This document shows, one piece after another, positions 1 to 9,567 of a stretch of 38,843 bases of DNA. Position 1 is the stretch's first letter. Every line of letters starts with the position of its first letter. The stretch spans positions 1 to 38,843 of the forward strand of contig JAKTTS010000089.1 in the NCBI GenBank assembly GCA_030560485.1, given 5' to 3'. This DNA is from Ascoidea tarda (nom. inval.). Its lineage: Eukaryota > Ascomycota > Saccharomycetes > Ascoideales > Ascoideaceae. The notes under the pieces are model-generated. The model ran no database searches and had not been told where the DNA came from. It worked only from the letters and a program-made list of their open reading frames with translations. Position numbers and translations under genes: made by a program.

Positions 1-93
1 GCAGAAGCAGAAGCAGAAGCAGAAGCAGAAGCAGAAGCAGAAGCAGAAGCAGAAGCAGAAGCAGAAGCAGAAGCAGAAGCAGAAGCAGAAGAA
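1..93. repeat. GCAGAA hexanucleotide microsatellite
   Basis: Fifteen perfect GCAGAA units run from the window edge to position 90, followed by GAA. The array probably continues to the left. It lies about 60 bases upstream of a TATA box and 270 upstream of the HPD start codon, so it belongs to the promoter side of that gene. All three plus frames through it are open but close within about 100 bases and resemble nothing, so coding use is unlikely. Confidence 0.9.
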
Positions 94-155
94 GCACACT
101 GGTTTTGTACAGCTGTTCCACAAAAGCAAACAAGTCGTCAGTCCATAGAAAGCCA

Positions 156-163
156 TATATAAA
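156..163 (+). promoter_or_regulatory. TATA box of HPD
   Basis: A canonical TATATAAA lies 200 bases upstream of the HPD ATG at 364. It is followed by a pyrimidine-rich stretch (about 190-225) and an A-rich leader just before the ATG, the usual order of a yeast TATA promoter with a 100-150 base 5' leader. No other TATA match is closer to the gene. Confidence 0.6.
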
Positions 164-363
164 AGGCCTTTTCAGCGGTTAAGAGTTCATTCTTTCTTTT
201 CTTTATCTCATCACCTCAGAGTACAATTTCTGCTGCTAATCCGAAAATATCTTGCTTTCTATATTCTTCAAATTTAGCTCATAAAATATTATAAAAAAAT
301 AAGACTTAAGCTCTTATACTTCAAATTCTTCATAAACTTTACTACTCTCGTTTTCGCTGAAAA

Positions 364-2184
364 ATGTCTTCTGCTGATAATCTCAACATGGAAAGTAACC
401 AAAACGCTATTAATTCACTAAATGATTTTCCCAGTAACGACCAAACAGTTCAATTGAACCCAAGGTTGCAACCTCTAGTTAAATCAAATATCCAGGTCTC
501 CGATACCGCTTCTTCTGATGTTTATTTCAATGTCGCTGATGAATATAACTTCAATAACACAGAATCAGACTCAACTTTAACTTCCTCCAATTTGCTTTCA
601 ACCTCAATTTCGCCAATGAGTTTCAATAACTCGCCTGAAACAGACAATTTAGTCACGAATAAAGTAACTGGAATCTTCAATAGTAATGAAAATAGTATCA
701 ACAATAAACTCGGCAACAAATCCAGCAACAAATCTCATCAAAGGAACATGGTTAAAGCAAACATTGAGACATACAATAAAATGGGCAATGATTTTAATTT
801 TCCAAATCAACCAACTACTCCAACTTCTTTAAAAAGTCCAGATAGTCTAGATAGCCCATCTCACATTAATGGAGTTGCTAATAGTATATCAAAATTCTCA
901 AAAATGCTTATTAGCTCTACTGGTTCAATCAAATCAAAAGCTGCTAATAATTGGAAAACCAAAAGATCCGCTGATTACGATTTGTTACCTGTTCCCTTGA
1001 TAAAAAATTCTTCATATGTTGGTTATCATCATGTAACTTGGTACGTCTCTAATGCAAAACATTGGGCTACTTATTTTGTTCATATCTTAGGTTTCAATCA
1101 TATTGCCTATAAAGGCCTAGAAACTGGTTCCAGGAATATAACTGCCCATGTTGTATCAAATAATCAGGTTATCTTCCAATTTATATCCCCATTAAGAAAT
1201 GATAATGCTGAATCAAAAAAAATTTGGAAACATATCCTAAAGCATGGTGATGCTGTTAAAGATGTCGCCTTTAAAGTCGATAATCTTAAAGAACTATATA
1301 AAGTAGCAATTGGTTCTGGTGCTAAAAGTTTAATGAGTCCAACTGAACTTCAAGATGATTCCAATAGCAATTATTCAGTTGTAATGGCTCAAATTAAAGT
1401 ATTTAATGGTGACACAACTCACACTTTGATTGAATTTCCAAACATCTCACAAACTGATTCAAATAATCAAGTCTTCTTACCTGGTTATAAAAATACAACA
1501 AATAGTAAAAGATTTAACTTTTTCAGTTCAGAATCAATTCAGTCTTTACCACAAATTCATTTTGAAAAAATTGATCATTGCGTTCAAAACCAAGGCTGGT
1601 ATGAAATGAATAAATCCTGTCAATTTTATGCTAAAGTATTCGGCTTTCATAGATTTTGGTCTGTTGATGAAAAAGATATTAGTACTGAATTTTCTTCTTT
1701 AAGATCAATTGTAATGGCGTCAGAAAATGAAGCAATTAAAATTCCAATTAATGAACCAGCGAAGGGTAAGTGTAAATCGCAAATTGAAGAATTTCTAGAT
1801 TACTATGATGGGCCAGGTATTCAACACATTGCTTTATTAACTAATGATATAATCTCCACCGTTAAAGCAATGAAACAAAGAGGTGCAGAATTTATTAATG
1901 TTCCCGAAATTTATTATGATCTCCTAAAGGAAAGATTAAAAGATAATGGTCCCAACATTCTGGAATCAATGGATGAAATTAAAAAGCAAGGCATATTGGT
2001 TGATTTTGATGAAAATGGTTATTTATTACAATTATTCACTAAACCGTTAGGTGATAGACCAACTATTTTTTTAGAAATTATACAACGTAATAATCATAAC
2101 GGATTTGGTGCTGGAAATTTTAAAGCTTTATTTGAAACAATAGAGGCAGAGCAAAAACTAAGGGGAAATCTAGAGAAAACTTAA
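364..2184 (+). CDS. HPD: 4-hydroxyphenylpyruvate dioxygenase with a long N-terminal extension
   Basis: This Fe(II) enzyme converts 4-hydroxyphenylpyruvate to homogentisate in tyrosine breakdown. Residues about 219-606 form a complete HPPD made of two vicinal-oxygen-chelate halves. The first half contains GLETGSR. The second contains GFHRFWSVD, INEPAKGK, GIQHIALLTND and the C-terminal GNFKALFE...EQKLRGNL tail. The expected iron ligands are all present: His405 (in KIDHC), His488 (in IQHIA) and Glu571 (in LEIIQR). The first ~215 residues are a Ser/Asn-rich, low-complexity extension not usual in the family, whose members are normally about 380-440 aa. The first ATG is used here because it follows a TATA box and leader directly; an internal start such as Met130 is possible. 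S. cerevisiae lacks this gene, while some other budding yeasts have it. The product identity is secure. Confidence 0.95.
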   Translation: MSSADNLNMESNQNAINSLNDFPSNDQTVQLNPRLQPLVKSNIQVSDTASSDVYFNVADEYNFNNTESDSTLTSSNLLSTSISPMSFNNSPETDNLVTNKVTGIFNSNENSINNKLGNKSSNKSHQRNMVKANIETYNKMGNDFNFPNQPTTPTSLKSPDSLDSPSHINGVANSISKFSKMLISSTGSIKSKAANNWKTKRSADYDLLPVPLIKNSSYVGYHHVTWYVSNAKHWATYFVHILGFNHIAYKGLETGSRNITAHVVSNNQVIFQFISPLRNDNAESKKIWKHILKHGDAVKDVAFKVDNLKELYKVAIGSGAKSLMSPTELQDDSNSNYSVVMAQIKVFNGDTTHTLIEFPNISQTDSNNQVFLPGYKNTTNSKRFNFFSSESIQSLPQIHFEKIDHCVQNQGWYEMNKSCQFYAKVFGFHRFWSVDEKDISTEFSSLRSIVMASENEAIKIPINEPAKGKCKSQIEEFLDYYDGPGIQHIALLTNDIISTVKAMKQRGAEFINVPEIYYDLLKERLKDNGPNILESMDEIKKQGILVDFDENGYLLQLFTKPLGDRPTIFLEIIQRNNHNGFGAGNFKALFETIEAEQKLRGNLEKT

Positions 2185-3281
2185 CCTTTAAATTTTATGT
2201 TTCTTATGTTTCCTAAGTTATCAACTGACTAAATTAATAGGCTGATAAATTGATAGACTAATAAACTGGGAAGCAACAAAACCAAAAGATGAATTAAAAA
2301 ATAATCAGAAAAACAACCCAGAAAATTGTTGGTGGAAATGAGGATGAGTCAAAAATTGATAAAAAAAATTTAAAGTTGATTTATATGCTTTTGATTTTAT
2401 TAACCTTATAACTTGGTTTGAGTTTTTTCCTTTTTTTCAATAGCTAAAAAGAAGCTAAGAGTTGGGTAATGTTTTTGATATTAGCAGTTTGTTCAATTTA
2501 ATTGGAAATTGGGATTCTATTAAATGAAAGTTATCTTTTTTCATATCCAAAGTTAACCTTAATGATTATTAATTAATGAAATCTATCAAACTACTGGTAG
2601 TGAATGATTTAATGATTTTAGTTATTATAAATAATAATTTTTTTTAATTTTCCTTTTTTTTCACAAATTGACAACAAAGTAATAAAAGTTTATGTTTGAA
2701 ATATATAAAAACGAAATTTAATTTGTAGACGATGCAAAAACCCAAGTGATGAAATAAGGAAAAAACAAACAAAAGAGAGATGAAGGGGACGATTAACAAA
2801 AATAATAAAATTAAACAAAAAAAAATAAAGCATAAAAGAAATAAAAAAATAAGAAAAAAAAATGTATTCATATTTAGAGATAAAGATAAGAGAAATTAAA
2901 AGAAAAACTAGAAGAAGACGAAGAAAACAAATAACATGGCTAAGATGAGTAATATGGTTAACATGATTGTGATTAAATTAAATTAAAATGATTAAATTTA
3001 AATGTTTTAAAAGTGAATTAAAAAATTGAGAAAAAAAAGAAAAGAAAATATTTTTTATTTTAATTAACATAAAAGTAATGGTTTAAAAATAAAAAGAGAA
3101 GAAAAAAAAAAGAAAAAGAATTGTATTGAAATCTGTATTGAAATTTTTGATAAAATTTGAATAAAATTTTCAATAAAACTTGTGAGATATTTTGTATTGA
3201 GATTGGTATTAAAATTAATTTTGAAACTAATAAATAATAAAAGATAAATAATAATGCTAATACTAATACTAGTTGATAGTA
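2185..3281. other. Convergent 3' intergenic region
   Basis: This is about 1.1 kb of AT-rich DNA between two converging genes. It has A- and T-homopolymer runs and TATA/TTTT efficiency-type elements, as expected of two overlapping yeast 3' ends. The only open stretch (minus strand, 2644-2871) encodes a Phe/Leu-rich product of A-tracts and looks like chance. No RNA gene or element is recognisable. Confidence 0.6.
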
Positions 3282-4674
3282 TTAAAAATAGCTATCATCA
3301 TCATCAATCGATTGATAATTATTTTTTGAATTAAAAGTTTGAAAATCCAAAGAAAAGGATGGAGATTTGTTAAAGGACGGATAAGAAATAAAATTATTAT
3401 TCATATTCATATTCATATTCATATTCATATTTGAATTTGAATTTGAATTTGAAGTAAAATCTGATCTTTGAGATAAAGTTGGAGAGACTTTATAGTCATA
3501 ATCATAAGCATAGTCGGGGTGGTTTTGAAGAACAGTTGTGTAATTTAAGCTGTTATGTTTACTATCCATATTTGTAATTGGAGAGTTTAAGGAAAAAATA
3601 GGAGAATTTATGGTTGAAATTTTATTTGAGGTTAGGGTAAAGTTTCTAGGTGGTATAATATTAAAGTTTTTAGTAGTATTGTTAATAACATTATTGTTAA
3701 TAATATTTTCATTATTATTGAGAAGAATTAAAGATTGCTTTTTGTCTATTTTTGAATTAATTATTTTATTTTTAATATTTGCAATTCTTATTTTGATTTC
3801 CTTTTGGGCTTTTATTAGGTCGTTATTTGATATGTTTATTGGGTCATTATATGTGTTGTAGGTGTTGTAAGATTTGATAGATTTGGCTGAGATTATTGAT
3901 TTATTTGATTTTAGGGATTTATTTGATTTAACTGATTTATTTGATATTGTATTAAAAAGCGAGTTTGTGTTAAAACTGGTGTTAGTGCTGGTGTTATTGT
4001 TATTGTTATTATTAACTGTGCTATTGACTATATTGTTGACGGTAGGTGGTGTGTTGGCGGTTAAATTAGCGCCGATGGAATTTTGGTTGATATTAAAGGA
4101 AGAGTTGTTTATGATTGATAATCTTTGTTTTTGCTGCAATTTTTTTTTTAGAATGTTTATTTTTAAAATCAATTGATCTTCTTGATTTGAGATGGCAAAA
4201 GAATTTGAATTTGAATTTGAATTTAGATTTGAAGTTAAATTTGAATTTAAATTTGGGTTGTTTGTATAAGAGTTGATTGAAAAGGATTTATTTGAATAGA
4301 TTGATAAGTGTGAGTATTTTTTTCTCAAGTTTGGAGGAATTGGAATGTTGTTATTGATATGTAATGTGTTTTTATTATCATCGTTGATACCATTTTTGAT
4401 ATCATTTTTGATGTCATTTTTAATGTCATCTTTGATGTTGGTGATAGTATTATTAATACTAATATTGTTAGTATTACTAGCAATGCTAGTAATATGATTT
4501 GAATTAATTGATTGTTTTGAATGTTTTGATTTCTTTGAAAAGATTGAGTTATTTGAAATATTTGAATTGATTTGGTTAATATTATGAAAGTGATCAGATA
4601 TTGAAGTTGATTGGGATATATAAATTTTGTTGTTATTACTATATTGATTATTAATATTGTTATTATTATTAATA

Positions 4675-4720
<46 letters not shown>

Positions 4721-5096
4721 GATTATTAATCGGATTTAAGGAGTTGGAATCTATTGAATTTATTGGATTAATTGAATGAATCGGATTATTTTGTTTCAAA
4801 GATTTTAGAGATTTTGAAGATTTTAAAGATTTTAACGACTTTAATGATTTGAAAGATTTAAGTGATTTTGTTTTATTTAAAGATTTTCCATTAAGATTAT
4901 TATGAGTTAAAGTGGGAATAGTTTTAGAATTAGTTATTGAATGAATTGGAGGATCTAGTTGGTTATTGTTGATTATGTTTTTGATATCATTAATATCGTC
5001 AAGACTTATACTTTTATTGTTAATTTTGTTGTCATTACTATTCGTAGCGGCAATGTTAGTATTGTTATTGTGATTTTTAGCTTTCAGCTTAGACAT
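3282..5096 (-). CDS. Unrecognised Asn/Ser/Lys-rich protein
   Basis: A 604-residue open frame reads from an ATG at 5096 (MSKLKAKNH). Upstream in-frame ATGs extend it to 5192 but add a hydrophobic, unrelated stretch, so I prefer 5096. I do not recognise the family. It has two basic Lys-Ser-Leu tracts (residues about 76-100 and 382-405, repeats of K-S-L/F), an Asn run of 16 or more (about residues 125-145), and two short helical segments. The segments, about 303-326 and 423-455, are similar to each other: both are Leu/Ile/Lys-rich and both run into a KQ-[RS]-L-[SI] motif. The C-terminus has Ser-Asn and Met-Asn dipeptide repeats and ends in an acidic DDDDSYF. There is no signal peptide or membrane segment. 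The length and coherent composition argue for a real gene. It is divergent from BAS1 across a GC-rich island. Function unknown. Confidence 0.7.
3397..3452 (-). repeat. Coding hexanucleotide repeats (Met-Asn, then Ser-Asn)
   Basis: On the plus strand, about five CATATT-type units are followed by four TTGAAT-type units. Read on the minus strand within the unknown gene they give Ser-Asn repeats followed by Met-Asn repeats near its C-terminus. A second TTGAAT array at about 4201-4235 encodes more Ser-Asn. Length variation between strains would keep the frame. Confidence 0.85.
4660..4722 (-). repeat. Trinucleotide run coding poly-Asn
   Basis: A nearly pure ATT array on the plus strand (AAT on the coding strand) encodes the longest Asn tract of the unknown protein. 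It is interrupted once by a sequence coding Ile-Asn. Confidence 0.85.
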
Positions 5097-6228
5097 AGAA
5101 AAGGGATGCGATATTCGCCTTTTCAAAGAAGAGAGAGAAGTGTGAAAGCCCATGAACTGGAGAAGGAAAAAGCCGGAGAAGGTGAAACGCAAACAAAAAG
5201 AGAAAGAATACGCAGCAGAAGAGCCAGAGGGAGCAGAGGAAACAGAGGAAGCAGAGGAAGCAGAACAGCAACAGGCCTAGTGTCGACAATGTCAGCGGGC
5301 TTCACTGCTCACCGTGCCGCGGGTCTCCGCACCCCGGCAGCGGTTATTCATGCCCTTACGCGGCCACCGTGTGGCAGGCACGCGCACAACAGGCATCCAT
5401 CTGTGCCTGTATACACACTAGTGCATATCGGTGTGCAACAATGCATACGCACGCATGCAGCGCACACGGAGGCATCGCCAGCTGCAGCAGTAGTCTGGCA
5501 TCTGCACTGGAGCAGGCCTGAAGCGGAGAGCTCTGAGCACTGCAGCCGAGCCGACAGTGGAGGAGCGGTGCACGCGCAGGGCTCGCAATCTCCAGAGATC
5601 TGTTCTGTAGCGGTATTCTACTGTGGTTTGCCATGATTTGCCACAAACAAAGTTTAGCTGTGCTTTATCCTTCTCATGGTTTACGACTAAACTGCTAGTT
5701 TTCTGGCTTATTAAATAATTATTATTAGTCGACAATAATAAATAGGAGTTGGTGGGAGATCAAATTAAAAAGCAAATGCTTTTCTCTCTCTTTTCTATAT
5801 ATTTATCTCTAGCTTTTCCCACTTTCTTTCCACTGCCCAGTATATTCCATTTTCTATCTGACCAGTGTCTGTTTATATTGCATCAATATATTGTCCAAAT
5901 ATAACTCGCAATATCATCTAAATCCAAATCCAAATCCAAATTCAAACTCATTATTGTATTTCAATATCAAAATTTAATATAATTCTATATTACATTTCAA
6001 TACTAAAATTCAACATTACAATTCAATATCGCTACATTAATATCTCTGCTGTTCCTTTTTTCTTTTCTTTTTCCATTTCCATTTCTTTTTCCTCCTCTTC
6101 CTTTTCTTTTTCTATTTTGGCTTTGACTTGGATTTTGACTTTTTCTCTCTGCTTATATTTCATAATTCACATTTCTCATCTAACTTTCCCTATCTCGTCC
6201 ATCTCATATCTTATACGATTTCTCGCAA
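5097..6228. promoter_or_regulatory. Divergent promoter region with GC island, upstream of BAS1
   Basis: This 1.1 kb spacer separates the unknown minus gene from BAS1. Positions about 5196-5276 are a purine-rich imperfect repeat of AGAGGAAGC-type units. Positions about 5280-5640 are strikingly GC-rich and CpG-rich for this genome, with long overlapping open frames on both strands that match nothing. From 5890 to 6180 the DNA becomes pyrimidine-rich, with CCAAAT and ATTTCAAT repeats leading into the BAS1 ATG, as in yeast 5' leaders. The open frames in the island are best explained by the low stop-codon density of GC-rich DNA. A non-coding transcript is not excluded. Confidence 0.6.
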
Positions 6229-9200
6229 ATGGTTTTCAGAAACACTACCTTGTCTGAAATAGCCAACCGCTCTCTTCCTTCCTCTTCCTCTTCCTCTTCA
6301 TCCGCCTCCACCTCTACCTCTACTTCTACCTCTTCAATCGCCACCAACCTCCTTAATCCATCCTCTAGTTCCACAAAAGAAAATAACACTACTCTCAATA
6401 ACAATAACAATGACAATAACGATGATTCCAATAACAATACCTCACATCTCACCATCACAAATGAGTCGGCCCCTATCATAAATTCTCAACAAAATCGTCT
6501 ATCTACTGCTACAAACAAAAAACCGAAAAGACATAACAAGAGAAAACCAAATCCAATCGATCCCTTATCTGTAACTGAATCTTTAGGTTACCAAACTTAT
6601 AGAAGAGAATCGAGAAAACCTTGGACAAAAGAAGAAGACAGCAAATTAAAACTACTAGTAGAGAAAAATCTAAAACAATTTGGCGTTTACATAATTAAAA
6701 ACATTAACAATAACATTGTTAACATCAACAACAGCAATAATAACAATGCCAATAATAACGATAATAATAATAATAAAAATATAAGCGCTGACATAAGCGC
6801 TGACATATCCAACAATAATTTAAGCGCCAACAATAACATCGACTCAAACATAGATAACCAACTCAAAAATAACTCAAATATTTCAAACCTACAAAATATA
6901 CAAAACATACAGCTGAATGGCGAACTTTATGGAAATGTGATATTAACAGACTCTCTTCCCGCTAAATCTTCCTACAACGACCTTATAACTTGGGACGCAA
7001 TATCAAAAGAATTACCCAACAGAAAACCAAAAGATTGTCGCAAACGTTGGTCAAACTCTCTAGATCCAAATCTAAGAAAGGGTAAATGGACACCAGATGA
7101 AGACATGCTTCTACTAAGGGCTTACGAAAGACATGGCGCTTCATGGCAAAAGGTATCCCTAGAAATCAAAGGCAGAACTGATGACCAATGTGCTAAAAGA
7201 TACATCGAGGTTCTTGATCCCTCCATCACCAAAGACCGTTTAAGAGCTTGGCCAATCGATGAGGATTTGCTCCTAATCAAAAAAGTTAAAAAATATGGTA
7301 CAAAATGGAGAACTATATCAATGGAAATGAAAAGCAGACCCTCTTTAACTTGTAGAAATAGATGGAGAAAAATAGTCACCGACGTTACAAGAAATAAAGC
7401 AAACAAAATAATTAAAAGGGAAGTAGAATCCCTTAAAAATAATAAAAATGATCTCAACAATTCAAATGTTGATATCCTTAATAAAAATATCTCAGATATT
7501 TCTAAAAACTCAACTGAGATTAATTCAACAAACTCTTCCACTACCACTATTGCCACCACTATTAACAACTCTTTATCTTCTTCAAATGATCTAATCAGCT
7601 CAAATAAAAAGGAAAATACCCCTATCTCAAATCAACCATTCACAGTTGCAACAACTCCTGTCGAAAAACAATTAATCGACAATAAAAAACTAACAATTGA
7701 TACTTCAATAGCATTGATCGATAACCAAAAGAGCATCATGCTTGATAACAATAACAATAACAATAGCATCCATAACATGAACATAAATACCAACGATATT
7801 AACAACTTAAACTTAAACTTAATCTCAAACCAAACCCAGGAAATCTCGGCTTCAATCTCTCATTTATCAAATCAATTCAATTTGGATTCAGCAATGTCTT
7901 CCTCAACATATTCAACCCCTATCTCAAGTTTAGCTAGAAGATTTCAAAACAATTTATCAACAAACTCTCCTTTATCTGCTACAAATATCACTGGCTCAAT
8001 ATCAAATGATATCAACTATTTCTCAACTTTCACTCAACCCCAAGACTTTAATCAGTTTCAAAATGATTCAAATAATTTTGTTCTTCGTGATATATTAAAC
8101 AATACTACTGCAAATACAAATACTACTGCAAATACAAATACAAATATAAACACAAATAACAATATTATTAATAATAACAATAACAATAACAATAACAATA
8201 ATAATAATAATAATAACAATAATAATGCAGCTGATCTTGCTAATTCTGCCAACACTGACTCTACTAATAATCCCCATCATGCTAATAACAACACTATTAA
8301 CAATCAACAAAACCAAAATAATCAAAACATTATTGATAATAACCTTTCATCAAACTTATCCTTTCCAACTCTTACCATGGCAAACCTTAATGAATTCAAT
8401 AATCTTGATTCCTCTATTAAAAATGCTAATAACTCAACTTCAAGTAAAATTGTTATTCAAGATAGCAGCAATAATATCATTGACTTCAATGGCTTAATGG
8501 AAGCTGCTAATCAAATGACTAATAACCCATTTCCTCAAAATTATCTTCCAAATGTAAACGTCTCAAATCAACATCAAATTGATCCATCTGGCTCAATCAA
8601 TTCTAATGATATGATTCAAAATCTTGTTCAAAGTTGCAAACAATATAATTTAAAAGTAAATATTGTTAACAATGTCCTTCCAAATAACTTACAAAATAAT
8701 TTACAAAATAATTTGCAAAATAATCTACACAATAACTTGCAATCAAATTTACACTCCACTCTACACAATAATATGCACAATAATTTACAAAATAATTTTG
8801 TTACCCCTATTTTAACTTCATCTTCTAGACAGAAACATTTTGGTGTTATGAATCATGATGCTCCAAAATTAAACTCAACGATCGATGCAGGAAAATCAAA
8901 TAATATCCACAGATTATTAAATGCAACTAATATTGAAAGAGGTACCACACCAAGAAGAAGATCTTCGCCTGTTGGTGGTGCAATTAATGGTATTCATAAA
9001 AGATCAAATTATTCAACACCAAAAACAAGAAGAGGCTCAATATCATCATTAGCTTCATCCAAATCAAACAGCCGCTCTCCTGCTTCTTATATGAGTGGAA
9101 GAAGTTTAGCTGAAGAAAGTGCGACAACCACCTATTCACCTGCAGGAACTTATTTTAATAGAAAAGTTATAGTTCCAGAAGAAGACTCAGAAGAATGCCC

Positions 9201-9567
9201 TAGTTTTTGGGATACAATTGGAAATCTGACTCAATTTTCAAATGTTTACAATCCTAATCCCAATATTACCACTTCTAATAATAGTAATAACCTTGCCAAT
9301 ATTAATGGTAATATTACTGCTGACAATAATAATACAAACAATGGATCAAATTTAATTAATGTATCATCATTTCCATGTTATGCATCAGTTCCAGTTTCTC
9401 AACATCATCCATTACATTATGAAACTACTTTAACTAATACCACAAATACTGGTAATAATGTTGGATCTGGTTTCTATGAATCATGCGGATTATATTATCC
9501 TTCTATTGATGATGGTGATGATTCGCTAGCTGGTAATACATTTGTCATGCCATTTAATCCTTCCTAA
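6229..9567 (+). CDS. BAS1: Bas1-type Myb transcription factor
   Basis: This is a three-repeat Myb DNA-binding protein of 1112 aa. In S. cerevisiae Bas1 acts with Pho2 to activate adenine (ADE) and histidine biosynthesis genes. Repeat 1 starts at about residue 128 (SRKPWTKEED) and is split by roughly 80 Asn-rich residues before its second half (WDAISKELPNR, near residue 255). Repeat 2 (about 281-333) carries GRTDDQCAKRYIEVLDP, and repeat 3 (about 335-385) carries SRPSLTCRNRWRKI; both are close to Bas1 as I recall it. The rest is low complexity: poly-Asn near residues 645-665, an Asn-Leu-Gln repeat near 819-857, and a basic Ser-rich segment near 900-965. The neighbouring SKG1/AIM20 and UBP7/11 genes match the S. 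cerevisiae BAS1 neighbourhood and support orthology. The protein is longer than the S. cerevisiae one (about 810 aa), mainly through Asn tracts. Confidence 0.92.
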   Translation: MVFRNTTLSEIANRSLPSSSSSSSSASTSTSTSTSSIATNLLNPSSSSTKENNTTLNNNNNDNNDDSNNNTSHLTITNESAPIINSQQNRLSTATNKKPKRHNKRKPNPIDPLSVTESLGYQTYRRESRKPWTKEEDSKLKLLVEKNLKQFGVYIIKNINNNIVNINNSNNNNANNNDNNNNKNISADISADISNNNLSANNNIDSNIDNQLKNNSNISNLQNIQNIQLNGELYGNVILTDSLPAKSSYNDLITWDAISKELPNRKPKDCRKRWSNSLDPNLRKGKWTPDEDMLLLRAYERHGASWQKVSLEIKGRTDDQCAKRYIEVLDPSITKDRLRAWPIDEDLLLIKKVKKYGTKWRTISMEMKSRPSLTCRNRWRKIVTDVTRNKANKIIKREVESLKNNKNDLNNSNVDILNKNISDISKNSTEINSTNSSTTTIATTINNSLSSSNDLISSNKKENTPISNQPFTVATTPVEKQLIDNKKLTIDTSIALIDNQKSIMLDNNNNNNSIHNMNINTNDINNLNLNLISNQTQEISASISHLSNQFNLDSAMSSSTYSTPISSLARRFQNNLSTNSPLSATNITGSISNDINYFSTFTQPQDFNQFQNDSNNFVLRDILNNTTANTNTTANTNTNINTNNNIINNNNNNNNNNNNNNNNNNNAADLANSANTDSTNNPHHANNNTINNQQNQNNQNIIDNNLSSNLSFPTLTMANLNEFNNLDSSIKNANNSTSSKIVIQDSSNNIIDFNGLMEAANQMTNNPFPQNYLPNVNVSNQHQIDPSGSINSNDMIQNLVQSCKQYNLKVNIVNNVLPNNLQNNLQNNLQNNLHNNLQSNLHSTLHNNMHNNLQNNFVTPILTSSSRQKHFGVMNHDAPKLNSTIDAGKSNNIHRLLNATNIERGTTPRRRSSPVGGAINGIHKRSNYSTPKTRRGSISSLASSKSNSRSPASYMSGRSLAEESATTTYSPAGTYFNRKVIVPEEDSEECPSFWDTIGNLTQFSNVYNPNPNITTSNNSNNLANINGNITADNNNTNNGSNLINVSSFPCYASVPVSQHHPLHYETTLTNTTNTGNNVGSGFYESCGLYYPSIDDGDDSLAGNTFVMPFNPS
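8160..8226 (+). repeat. AAT/AAC run coding poly-Asn in BAS1
   Basis: A mixed AAT/AAC array encodes about 20 consecutive Asn residues. It is preceded by an ACAAAT-type hexanucleotide stretch encoding Thr-Asn repeats (about 8104-8155). Both lie outside the DNA-binding domain. Confidence 0.85.
8683..8805 (+). repeat. In-frame 12-base minisatellite in BAS1
   Basis: About nine degenerate 12-base units, consensus near AATAATTTACAA, encode an Asn-Asn-Leu-Gln/His repeat (residues about 819-857). Unit length is a multiple of three, so copy number can drift without a frameshift. Such a repeat could form a polar amphipathic surface, but no function is known to me. Confidence 0.8.

Noticed and set aside
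1-180. Open frames through the GCAGAA repeat (Ala-Glu, Gln-Lys or Arg-Ser on plus; Phe-Cys on minus) as the edge of a gene
   Set aside because: All plus frames stop within about 100 bases after the repeat with no protein-like sequence, and the DNA leads straight into a TATA promoter.
4959-5646. Plus and minus open frames of 96-225 codons over the GC island
   Set aside because: They overlap one another on both strands, match no family, and arise from low stop frequency in GC-rich DNA; the plus one also overlaps the unknown gene.
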